In this document: positions 47,801 to 59,800 of the stretch, in pieces
Layout: every line of letters starts with the position of its first letter
Numbering within the stretch: position 1 is the stretch's first letter
DNA from: Streptomyces sp. NBC_01288
GTDB taxonomy: Bacteria; Actinomycetota; Actinomycetes; Streptomycetales; Streptomycetaceae
Assembly (NCBI RefSeq): GCF_035982055.1
Contig: NZ_CP108427.1
Coordinates: 2,480,001-2,544,000 of the forward strand
Reading direction: 5' to 3'
Length of the DNA: 64,000 nucleotides
Translations under genes and position numbers: made by a program
The notes under the pieces: generated by a model
Database searches by the model: none
What the model saw: the letters and a program-made list of their open reading frames with translations, nothing else
Told to the model about the DNA's origin: nothing

Positions 47801-50800
47801 GTCCGTCTGGGCGTTGCTCGTACCGGACTTGGGCGGCCCGCTCTTCTTCGGCTTCGGCTTCGGCGTGGTCGAGGTCGGGGTCGTCCCCGTGGTCCCGGCG
47901 TTCGTGGTGGTACCGGTGGTGGTCGCGGGCGCCGGGGTGTGCGTCTGACCGCCGGCCAGAAGGGGCGCCGCGCGGCCGTCGGGGGCGGGCCAGCGGGGCG
48001 GGGTGGTGGCGAAGGTGGTCCGCAGGGACTGTTCGGGCGTCGGGGCACTGTCCTGGACGTCGCTGGACAGGCCGGGCAGCGCGGCGGCGGCCGACATCTG
48101 GTCGGCGGCGGCCTGCAACTGGGCGGTGACGGCGGCGGCGACCAGACCGTTGCGGCGGGCGACCTCGGTCTCGGCCGCTGTCACCCGGGCCTGGGCCGCG
48201 GTCTCGATCCGCTGGGCGACCCGCAGTCCGTCGGCCGCGTCGACCTCGGCTGCCGCGGCCTCCTGCGCCTCCTCCACGGCCTCCTCGTGGTTGTCCTCCT
48301 CCTCGCTGATGCGATCCGGTCCGACCTCGACGATGTGCTCCGCCCGTGCCAGTACCGGCCGGGCGGTGGTGAGCGCGGTGGTGGCCTGCTGGATCGCGTT
48401 GTCGGCGGCGGTGATCGCCGGGAGCGCGGCCTGGACGCGGGGGTCGGCGGCGACATCGGCCGCGGGGGTGTGGGAGCGCGGGGCACCGGGTGCGACGGGA
48501 GCGGGGGTAGCACTCAACTGCCCGTTCCGCGCGCCCTGTTGAGCGGCGGCCCGTGCTGCGGCGGCACGCTCTTCGCGCACGGTGTTCTCGGCCCGCGTCA
48601 GCGCTGCCAGGGCCGTCCGGAGGTCGTGGTGGCCCTTCGTCTCGTCCCGCTCGTGCCGCTCGATGACCGACGGCAGGGTCGTGACGGTGTTGCGGGCCTC
48701 CGCGAGATCCCGCTTCAGCCGCGCGACCAGCGCCTCGGCCTTGCGCGCGGCCTCGGCGGCGTCGGCGGCCGCCATCTTCGCGTCCGTGTGGGCGTCGGTC
48801 GCGTTCTTGACCGCGAGTCGCGCCTTCCCGTGGGCTGCTACGGCGGCCGTGTGTGCCCGGTTGGCCTGCTGGAGGGCGCCGGTGAGGAGGTTCAGCCGCT
48901 GCGGGGTGTCGGCAAGGGTGTCGGTGGCGGTGTGCAGCAGTTCGGCCTGGGCATCGAAGGCGTTCCACGCGGTCGCGAGATCGGGGTCGGCGGTGACGAG
49001 GGCGCCCTCAGGGGTGAACTCCCAGCGCCGGATGCCCTGCGGGTCACGGGTCATCAGCTCCAGCGGGCGGTTCCCGAGCACGGCGGTGCGGGACGCGGCG
49101 TAGAGCGCCTGGCCGAGGTGTTCGCCCTGCGGGTCGGCGCCGAGAGCCACCCAGACCTGCACGCCGTGACTGCCCGCCGGGATCGCGGAGTTGAGGCGTT
49201 CGGGCAGGGTGTGCGGCTCGGCCGTGGCCCAGTCGGGGACGAGCGCGGGCAAGTCGTGGAGGTTCGGCGGGGTCTCCCCCGGGGTGAGGAGTCCGTGGCC
49301 GAGGAGGTCGCGTTCCTCGATGCGGAGGGTGACCGTACCGGTGACGTGACGGGTGCCTTCAGGTCCCTCTACAAGCAGATGGGCATCCGCGTCGACGACG
49401 TAACTCCGCGTCCCCCGCGCCCCGTTGGCGGGGGCGGCGGTGCTGCCGGACTTCAGCCAGTCGCGACGGCTGCCGGTGGTGGTGCCGCCGAAGGTCGAAG
49501 GCTGGGTCTGCCGCTGCGCGAGCGGGACGCTGATCCCGGCGATCTCGTGGTTGTCGTCGTCGCCACTGAGGAGTTCCGTGAACGAGGTCGCGAGGGAGTG
49601 GTCCGCGCCGGCCGCGGTGCTCACCGTGTCGGTGGTGTTGTGGAGTTGATCGAGGGTGACGTCGTCGGCGTGGGTGGAACGGCGCGGGTTGTACAGCGTC
49701 ACCGCGATCGACGGGGGCTGATCCGGCGCCCCTTCGAAGGGCGTGGTGCCCGGCATCTTGCGAGTGAGGTCGGCGGCCAGCCGGGGACGGTCGAGGGAGA
49801 CCCGCCCGGCCTGGATCAACTGGCCGAGCCGGACGGCCTGTCCCTCCACCGAGACGGACGTGATCTGTGAATGCCAGCCGCGTCCGCCGCGCGGAGCGAC
49901 GTCGTTGAGGGCCGTCTCCAGGTGCGCCCAGCCGTCGAAGTGGAACGCCGGAGTCGGGCCCACCGGGTGGAACATCTGCGCGTCGGCGAGATACGGCCCG
50001 GCGGCGGGACCGGCCGGCCGCACCGTGTTGCGCGGGTCGGCGCCGGAGACGACGGACGGGGCGTTCACCGGAACGGGGCCGCCGACGCCGGGCAGGGCGG
50101 TCTCGGTGCCGGTGAACCGCAGCGTGAGCCGGACCGGGACCGTGCTGGTGCGCGGGTTGCCCCGGGCCATCAGTTCGTCTATCCAGCGGCGTACGTCGCC
50201 GTCGGCGTCGGACCACGCGATGACGCCGTTCTGGATGAGACCGCCGATGACGTTGGGCGGCCAGTCGGTGACCAGCGCGGAGCGGACGGACAGCTCGTAG
50301 TCGTACTGGAGGCCGTCGAAGTCGGCGCCGTTGTCGGTGCGCAGCCAGAAGCGGTTGTCGGCGGTGGTGGCCCGCCGGGCGGAGATGCTGGTGGCCGCCT
50401 GCGGGGTGAACACCGGTGCCGCGCGGTCCGTCTTGGCCGGGTCGAGGCCCTGGTTCGGGCGGAGATAGCGCGTGGTCAGGGTGACCGGGAGTTGCTTCTG
50501 CCGGACCGAGGCGCGGGTGGTGGTGCGGCCCGCCGAGGTGTGCGACTGCCACTGTTCGAGACCCGAGCCGGGCGTCGAGGAACCCCGGACACCGGCCAGG
50601 TTCTGGGTCCGCCGGGGCCGTGCCGTGAGCGTGACCTCGACCAACCGCTCACCACCGTGGCCGTGGTGGCGGAAGTGGAAGCGGGTGGTGGCCCGGCGCG
50701 GGGTGCCGTCCGGGCCGCGTCCGGGCAGCGAGCGCAGTCCGGCGGACGAGGTGAGCTGCGCGACGCGACTGTGCACGCCCTGCTGGTATCCGGAGTGCCC

Positions 50801-53800
50801 CGGGGTGACCGCTCCGGGTGCCTCGGCCTCCACCAGCGCCAGCAGTTCGCGCCCGACCTGCCCGCGCCGCTCCCTCGGGTTGACCGGCCCCAGCGGGACC
50901 TGGCCTGCGGTGGGCCCGGTCGTCGGGACGGGGGCCGCGACGGGCCGGTCGTACTCGATGACCGAGAGGACACCGCCGAGGCCCAGTTCCCGGTTGCGGG
51001 TGTACGGCGCCGGGAGGGCCGCCGTCAGGGCCGGGGCGGGCGCGGGCGTGAGGCCCTGCACCGAGCCCATCCACCGTGCGTCGCGGGCGAGTTGGCCCTG
51101 CGTCATGAGGAACTGGAGCCCGTCCGGGACGTCCACCGCGAAGGTGACGGGGTCGACCGTGCCGGGTTCGCCGACGCCGTTGAGCAGCGTGCGGGAGCCC
51201 GCGCGGACCGTGACGAGGTAGGTGACGTCGGCGACCACGCGGTGCAGGGTGCCGCTCTCGGTGGGGGTGCGGTTGACGCCCGTACTGGCGGCGAGGGTGT
51301 CGGAGGTGTCGGTGCGGGCGACGTAGCCGAGCCGTGCCGAGGGGTTGAAGAGGCCCTTGTACGACGTGCCGCTGGTCTGGCTGGTGGAGACCGAACCGTC
51401 CGACTCCGGACCGGTGTTGCCCTGTCCGGCCGGCTGCGGGGGCGGGTTCTGGGTGAGCACCCCGCTGCCGCCGAACTGGTGCGACTTTCCGAGGGACTTG
51501 AGCTGTTGCGCGTTGTCGGTGGCCGAGACGCCCGTCTCCAGATACTGCCGGGTCGTGTCCAGCAGTCGGGGCCGGTGCGCGACGGCCTGGATCTCCAGCG
51601 AGTACTGACCGTCCGCGAAGGTCCCCGGCAGGCTCAGTCCCTCGACCACATAGGAATTCTTGAACAGTTCGTGCCCGTGCGCGACAAGACTGCCCGGCGT
51701 GATCGCCGCGTGCCGGGTCTCTGTGGCGCGCGTCCTGCTGTCCGTGAGCCCGCGCCCGGCGAGGGGTGAGATGCCGTCGCGCGGGGGTGGGGCGGGGGCG
51801 GTTCCGGTGGTCGCCGGTGCCGTACCGGTGGTCGCGGGGGCGGTGACCGGGAGGATCGGGCCCGTGCCGGTGGTGGCGGGTGGCGTCGGCTGGGCCTGGT
51901 TGCGGATGACCGTGGCGGCCCGCTGGAAGACCGACTCGATGGCGGCGGAGCCGCGCACGGTGTCGATCAGCGCGTCGTCCGGTATCCGCACCAACTCCGG
52001 GCGCGGGGTGCCGGTGGCGTCGGTCGCGTCGAGCCGTGCCCTGTCGGCCGCGTTGGGCCGGCGCGGCGCCCCGTCGGCCCGTGCGGCGGGCGCAGCGGGA
52101 GTCGCCGAGGGCGCGTGGGTACGGCCGTCCGGTACCGCCAGGCGCAGGGAACCGGTGACCGTCGGCGCCGGGGCGACGGGCAGCGCGGGGGCAACAGGCG
52201 GCGCACCGGGGACAGTTGGGGCCGGGGCGGCGGCCGGGGCGAGGGCCTGGTTCACGTTCCGCCCGAACCGCTCGCTCGGCTGGTCCCCGTCGTCCGCGTA
52301 CAGGTCCAGGGCCAACCGCACCGGCACCCTGAACTCGTGACTGTCCTGACCGGTGCCGATGTAGAACTGGTCGTGCGAGGTCGCGCCGCCCACGGTGTCG
52401 CCGTGGGTGACCTGGTGGCCGTACTGATAGTCGGCCCCGAACCCGATGGACCCCCAACTCCCCGTCGGCCCGCTGACACTGGCCATCGGCCCGAGCGCGC
52501 CGCCGTACGACTCGCCCCGCTGCTCGGCGTCGCTGCCCGCCATCTGGGCCAGGCCCATGACCTGGATGCCCGGCAGGACCAGGTGATGGGTGCTGGCCTG
52601 CCCGGTGTCACGGTCGGCGGTGAGCAACAGCCGGACCCGACGGACGCCGGTGTCACTGCTGTTGGGCACCTCGAAGTGCAGGGAGTGTCCGCCGTCGACC
52701 ATCGCGTCGGTGGCGGCACGCAGCCCGGTACGGGAGCGCGCCTCCCTCAGCCGGCGCAGGTTGTTGAGCTGGGCGTGCAACCGGATCTGGTGCTCGGGCT
52801 CGTGGTCGCGCACGGCCTGCTTCAGCCGCGCGCCGACTCCGGTGGGGGCCGGGGCCGTTGGGCTCGGCGGCAGGAAACCCTCACGGCGCAGCCACGTCTC
52901 GGCCTCGTCGAACAGGCCGTCCGTGCCGGTGACGTCGAGCGGGGCGGCGCTCAGCCCGATGCCGTCCAACCGTTCGAGGGAGTCCGGGAGTTCACGCGTC
53001 TCGGCGGCGGTCGGCGTGTGCCCGGTCGCGTCCGCCTTGCTCAGGACCCGTAGATCCATGCCGTGCGTCCGGGTGAGCGCCGGGGCCCGCGTCTCGGTGC
53101 CGTCGGGCCGGATCAGGGTGACCTGGTAGGTGACGCCCGAGGGCGTGAGGAGGTGGCCGCGGTTGGTGCGGACGGCGTGCATCGTGCCGGCGGAACTGCT
53201 CGCGCTGTAGGTGTTGGTGACGGTCGCCTGGGTCTGCCCACGCAGGCCGAGGCTGCCGCCGATGGTGCTGGAGGCGTCCGGATGTCCCTGACTGTGGTCA
53301 CCGGTGAGAGCGGCGGCACCACTCCCGCTGACGCCGATACCGCTGGTGTACTTCGAGGAGAGGTCCACCTTCGCGGTGTTGACCAGATGGCTCTCCAGGT
53401 TGATCTGGCCGGGGGTGCTCTGCCGCAGCGGGATGCCGACGGCGGGCGTGGTGACCAGGTGCAGCATGCCGACCGCGTTGCCGTCGGCGTCGGTGACCAC
53501 CGGAGAGTAGATCCCGCCGTCCACCTGCATGGGCAACGTGCCCCGCAGCACCTGCTCCGAGAGGAAGTCCGAGACCTGCCCGGCGGCGGTGTCGTCCAGA
53601 TCGGCGTGGAACGTCTGGTGGACGTGCTCGTACAGGGCCCTCGGGTCGATCACCGAGTCGACGCCGTAGAGCGGCAGATCGGCCATGGCGGCGGGCGCGG
53701 GCAGCGAACCCGGCGCCGGGTCGGGGGTGGTGAGGTGCCGGGGGAACCAGATCGTGGTGGGGCCGTGGGACTCCGCCGTGCCCCACCCGTCCGGTGCCGG

Positions 53801-56800
53801 GGTGGTCGTGGTGGTGGGCGCGGTGACGGCGGGCGCGTCGACACGCACGCGCCATCGGGTGCTGAACTCCACAGGATCGGAAGGCTCGTTGGAGCGCTGG
53901 GAGGACGTGGTCTGCACGGCCTGGGTGACGGTCGTCGCGTCACTGGCCTGGTTGTGGGTGATCGCCGCCGTCAGTGATCCGTCCACCGCCCGCACCGCGG
54001 TGGGCGCGGTGATCGGCCACGAGCCGGTCCACGGCACCTGGAACGTCCGGTACGTCCCCGACGGCTGACCGGAGAAGTTCTCCCGCGTACCGAACCCGCG
54101 CCGCTCGACATGCTTGTCCGCGTCACGCGGATCGAAGCGCCCCTGCCGCAACGAGGTCCGCGCATCGGACAGCGTCAGCTGAACATCGACCGTACGATCA
54201 CGGCCACCGACCCGGACGGTGATGCGGAGACCACCGTTCGAGCGCAGATACGGCAGTTGGAGCGCGAGATTCTCCCGGCTCAACTCGCCCCGCACCTGCT
54301 CGCGCACCGACTCGGGCGGGTTCTCGGCATCCAGCCCGAGCGCCTCGTAGACCTGACCGTGCAGCCCCGCGATCACCTCGTCCGAGAACGGCTCCGCGTA
54401 CACCAGCCCGACGGTCCCGTCGGGAAGCGCGCCGTAGGAGTTCACGTAGGTGGAAGGGAGTTGGACCTGCGCGGGCGGCTGTGCGGTCGGGGCGTTCGCG
54501 GTGGGCCAGGTGAGGGGCGCGTCCGCGGGGATGGGCGTGGTGTCGGGGTCGCGGACAGGCGTCGTCTCGTCCTGGCCTGTGTGGTCGTGGAGTTGGGGTC
54601 CGGCGGCGGTGACGTTCTCGATGGTGCGGAGGTAGCGGTGCGGGATGTGCACGGGGTCTTGGGTGCCGGCCATGACGCCGGTGGTGCGGACCGTCGTGCT
54701 GTTCGGGTGGTTGCGCAACAGGAAGTCGTTGTCGCGCTGCTCGTCGGGCAGACCGAGGTAGTGCAGGACCTCATGGAGCAGGTCCTCGTCCGAGTGGTTG
54801 GCGTCCAGGTGGAGTTGGTCGGCGCGGGCTGGCTTTGGGGTGTCGGTGAGGGCGATCGTCTCGGGGTGGTCCGGGTCGGCGATCAGGTTCAGGTTGATGT
54901 GCAGCTGGTCGCCTGAACTGGGCAGCGCCAGACCGGAGTTGAGGTGCGTGTCCAGAAGACCCGAGATGCGCTCGTTGAGTTGGGGGGTCAGCGCCGGGTC
55001 CGTCGTGGTGACCGGGAGGTTGAGCGTGTAGTCCCGTATCCACTGACCGTTGGGCGCCTGGATACGACGGACGGTGGCACGGACGAGCGTCGTCGCACCG
55101 CTGAGGACCCCGGGCCGGGGCGAGTTGGACTGATCCGCGTGCGGATCGAACCGCTCGGTCGAGTGAACGGCAGGGCGCGCGTGGGAACGCAGGCCGTGCC
55201 ACGTGTCCTTCGGAGCCGGGTCGACCACACGGGACGCGGGCCGCTCGTCACCGGCATCACGGGCCGGCGCGGGACGGTAACGCCCGTCCGGCTGAACGCT
55301 GTTGACGTCCTCAGGACCCCGGGGTGCCGGCGCCGGGGTGATGTTCGCCGCGTTCGCGTCGCTCGCGCTGTAGTGGTTCAGGCCCGTGTAACGGACCTCC
55401 AGCGCGGGCGTGTTGGTGTTCGTCGGGCCGTAGCGCAGCACGATGCCACGGGGGCCGGCGGTTGTGTCGGTCACCGGTTCGAAGACGTGGATCGGGGCTT
55501 CGAGGGTGTCGGCGAGCAGCGGCAGGAAGGTGTCGCCGACCGGGTCCGCCCACGAGTCCGACCAGGTGTCCACCGCGCTGTCGAGCAGGAGCGCCTCGCC
55601 CTGGGTGAGGGGGACGGTGCTCCGGTGATAGCCGGCGGTCAGCAGCCACCGGCGTTCGGCCGGTGTCATGTCGGCGGGCGTCGGCAGCGCGCCCGCCGAA
55701 CGCAGATAGGCGAACATCCGCCGGTTGCTCGGTGGGTTGCCGATCAGTGGGGGCGGTGCGTCGGGTGCCGTGATGGCTTGTGTGTAGCGGATCTGGAGGT
55801 CGAGCGGGTCCAGGTCCTCGGTGCGGGTGACGCCCTGGATGCCGTACACGTTCAGTTGGTTGGTGACGGCGGCGTCGGTCGCGTTCTCCACCGTCCTCGC
55901 GAACTGGCCGACGAGGACGCCCCGGAGCTGGCCGAGCACCTGCGGCGGGAGCGGGCGGCCGCCGTCGCGTGCCGCCGCCAGCCGGGCCCGGACCAGGTTC
56001 TGCAACCCCTGCCGCGCGGCCCGCAGATGGCCTGTTCCCCGGTTGGAGGTCTGCGGTCGCCCCGTGAGTGTCCTGAGGGTGTTCTGTACGTCGTCGGGCC
56101 GGGCGAGCCAGAAGGCGGTGCCCGCGGGGAAGGACGGGTCGGCCTGCCGCAGGCGGGTGCTGACCAGGTCCGGCGCGCTGCCGATGACGGCGTAGAGGAG
56201 GCAGTAGCCGTCGCCGGGGGTCGCGACGACGCGGCCGGCGGGGGCCACGTAGGGAGACTGCGGGGCGGCCGGGCTCGTGCCGGTGCGCGGGGGCGACTGG
56301 ACGAGCGGGGACTTGGCCTTGCCCTTGTCGAGGGCCGTGCTCTTGCCGGTGGCAGGCTTCTTGCCCTTGTTGTCCTTGCCCTTGTCCGTCTTGGCGTTGC
56401 TCGTACCGGACTTGGACGGCCCGCTCTTCTTCGGCTGCGGCTGCGACGTTGTCGGGGTCGGGGTCGTCCCCGTGGTCCCGGCGTTCGTGGTGGTCGCGGG
56501 CGCCGGGGTGTGGGTCTGACCGCCTGCCGGAAGGGGCGCGGCGCGACCGTCGGGGGCGGGCCAGCGGGGCGGGGTGGTGGCGAAGGTGGTCCGCAGGGAC
56601 TGTTCGGGGGTCGGGGCGCTGTCGTGGACGTCGCCGGACAGGTCCCCCAGCGCGTCGGTGGCCGCCATCTGGTCGGTGGCGGCCCGCTGTTGCGCGGTGA
56701 CGGCGGCGGCGACAAGACCGTTCTGGCGGGCGACTTCGTCCTGGGCCTCGGTCACCCGGTCCCGGGCGTCGGTCTCGTCCCGCGTGGCGGTCTGGAGGTC

Positions 56801-59800
56801 GTCGGCCGCGGCGACCTCGGCTGCCGCGTCCTCGTCCGCCTTCTCCACGGCCTTCCCGTGGTCCTCCCGCGCCGTGCTGATCTCGGCCGGCCGGTCGGCG
56901 ACGGCCGTCCGCGCCTCCGTGAGCGCCGACCGGGCCGCGGTGAGCGCGGTGGTGGCCTGCCGGATCGCGTTGTCGGCGGCGGTGATCGCCGGGAGCGCGG
57001 CCTGGACGCCGGGGTCGGCGGCGACATCGGCCGCGGGGGTGTGGAGGCGCGGGGCTCCGGATGCGGCGGGGGCGGGGGCGTCCGTACTCGACTGCCCGTT
57101 GTCGGCGGCCTGTCGGGCGGCGGCGCGTGCGGCGTTCTCGGCCCGCGTCAGCTCGGTCAGGGCCGTCTGAAGGTCGTGCCGGCCCTGGGTCTCGTCCCGC
57201 TCGTGCCGCTCGATGACCGGCGGCAGGGTCGTGGCGGTCCGCCGGGCCTCCGCGAGCTCCTGCGTCAGCCGTACGACCCGTGCCCCGGCCTCGCGCTCGG
57301 CCGCGGCGGAGCCGACGGCCGTCTTCTGCGCCTGCTTGTGGGCGTCGGTCGCGTTCTTGAGCGCGCGCTGCGCCTCCTGGTGGGTCTCCGCGACGTCCGT
57401 GTACTCCTGGATGGCCTCCCGACGGGACGTGGTGAGGACGTTCAGCAACTGCGGGGTGTCGGCGAGGACTTCGGTGGCTGTGTACAGGAGTTCGGCCTGG
57501 GCGTCGAAGGCGTCCCACGCGATGGTCAGGTCGGGGTCGGACGTGGCGAGGGCACCGTCGGGGGTGAACTCCCAGCGGCGGATGCCCTGGGGGTCACGGG
57601 TCATCAGCTCCAGCGGGCGGTTGCCGAGCACGGCCGCACGCGAGGCTCCGTAGAGCGCCTGGCCGAGCCGCGTGCCCTGCGGGTCGGCGCCGAGGGCCAC
57701 CCAGACCTGCACGCCGTGACTGCCCGCGGGGATCGCGGAGTTGAGGCGTTCGGGCAGGGTGTGCGGCTCGGCGGTGGCCCAGTCGGGGACGAGCGCGGGC
57801 AGGTCGTGGAGGTTCGGCGGGGTCTCCCCCGGGGCGAGGAGACCGTGGCCGAGGAGGTCGCGTTCTTCGATGCGGAGGGTGACCGTACCGGTGACATGGC
57901 GGGTGCCCTGCGGTCCCTCTACGAGCAGATGGACATCGGCGTCGACGACGTAACTCCGGGTCCCGCGCGCCCCGTTGGCGGGCGCCGACGTGCTGCCGGA
58001 CTTCAGCCAGTCGCGGCGGCTGCCGGTGGTGGTGCCGCCGAAGGCCGAGGGCAGGGTCTGCCGCTGCGCGAGCGGGACGTTGATCCCGCCGAGCTGGCGG
58101 TTGTTGTCCTCACCGCTCAGGCGGTACGTGAACGAGGTCGCGAGGGAGTGGTCGGCGCCGGCCGCGGTGCTCACCGTGTCGGTGGTGTTGTGGAGCTGGT
58201 CGAGGGTGACGTCGTCGGCGTGGGTGGAGCGGCGCGGGTTGTAGAGCGTCACCGCGATCGACGGGGCCTGGCCGGGCGCCCCTTCGAAGGGCGCGGTGCC
58301 CGGCATGGTGCTGGTGAGGTCGGCGACCAGCCGGGGACGGTCGAGCGAGACCCGCCCGGCCTGGATCAACTGGCCGAGCCGGACGGCCTGTCCCTCCACC
58401 GAGACGGACGTGATCTGCTCGTGCCAGCCTCCGAGGCGGCGCGGCGCGACGTTGTTCAGCGCCGTCTCCAGGTGCGCCCAGCTGTCGAAGTGGAACGCCG
58501 GGGTCGGCCCCACCGGATGAAACATGTGCGCGTCGGCGAGATACGGCCCGGCCGGGCGCAGGAAGTTGCGCGGGTCGGTACCGGACTCGGCGGACTCGGC
58601 GAACGCGGCGGTCATCGCGGCCGTCGGTACGGGCACGTTGGTCTCGGTGCCGGTGAACCGCAGCGCCAGCCGGACCGGGACGGTGTCGGTGCGTTCATTG
58701 CCGCCCGCCAGCAGCCTGTCGATCCACTGGCGTACGTCCCCGTCCGCGTCGGACCAGGCGATGACACCGTGCTGGATGAAACCGCCGATGACGTTCGGCG
58801 GCCAGTCGACGACCAGCGCGGAACGGACCGTCAGGTCGTAGTCGTACCTCAGGTCGTCGAAGTCGGCACCGTTGTCGGTACGCAGCCAGAACCGGTTGTC
58901 GGCCGTGGTCGCCCGCCGGGCCGAGACGCTGTCGGCCGACTGCGGGGTGAACCCCAGCTCCGCGCGGTCCGTCGTCAGGGGATCGGGACCCTGGTCCGGA
59001 CGGAGATAGCGGACCCCCGGCGTGACCGGGAGCTGCGCCTGCCCGGCCGAGGCGCGGGTGACGGAGCGGCCCGCGGCGGTGTGCGACTGCCACTGTTCGA
59101 GACCCGAACCGGGGGTCGAGATGCCCCGGACGGCGGCCAGGTTCTGGGCCCGCCGGGGCGTCGCCCTCAGCATGACCTCGACCAGCCGCTCACCGCCGTA
59201 CCCGTGGTGACGGAAGTGGAAGCGGGTGGTGGCCCGGCGCGGAGTGCCGTCCCGGCCACGTCCGGGCAGGGAGCGCAGTCCGGCGGTGGAGGTGAGCTGG
59301 GTGATCCGGCTGAGTACACCGGGCTGGTGGCCGGCGTGCCCCGGGGTGAACACTCCCGGTGCCTCGGTCTCGACCAGGGCCCGCAGCCGGCGCCCTACCT
59401 GCCCGCGCCGCTCCACCTCGTTGTTGAGCTGCGCCAACGGGATCGGGGCGCCGGCGGCCGGTGCGGGGGCCGCGGCGGGTGCGGGGGCGGGGACGTTCTC
59501 GTACTCGCTGACCGAGAGGACGCCGCCGAGGCCCAGTTGCCGGTTGCGCACGTACGCCCCCGGCAGCGGAGCCTGGCCCTGGACGGGCGCCGGGGTGAGA
59601 CCGTTCACCGAGCCCATCCACCGTGCGTCACGGTCGAGTTGGCCCTGTGTCATCAGGAACTGGACCCCGTCGGGAACGTCCACCGCGAAGGTGACGGGGT
59701 CGATCGTGCCGAGGTCACGGATCCCGTTGCCCAGCGTGCGGGAGCCGGCCCGGACCGTGACCACGTAGGTGACGTCGGCGACCACCCGGTGCAGGGTGCC

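Larger units (their letters stand above)
46745..55324 (-). repeat. repeat unit 2 of the giant protein
   Basis: About 8.58 kb from the linker (near 55310) through metzincin module, body, coiled coil (about 48000-48990), Lys/Thr linker (about 47700-47960) and OTU 3. It is nearly collinear with unit 1 at both DNA and protein level. The metzincin HEVLHs are 8,475 bp (units 1-2) and 8,583 bp (units 2-3) apart. Confidence 0.9.
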
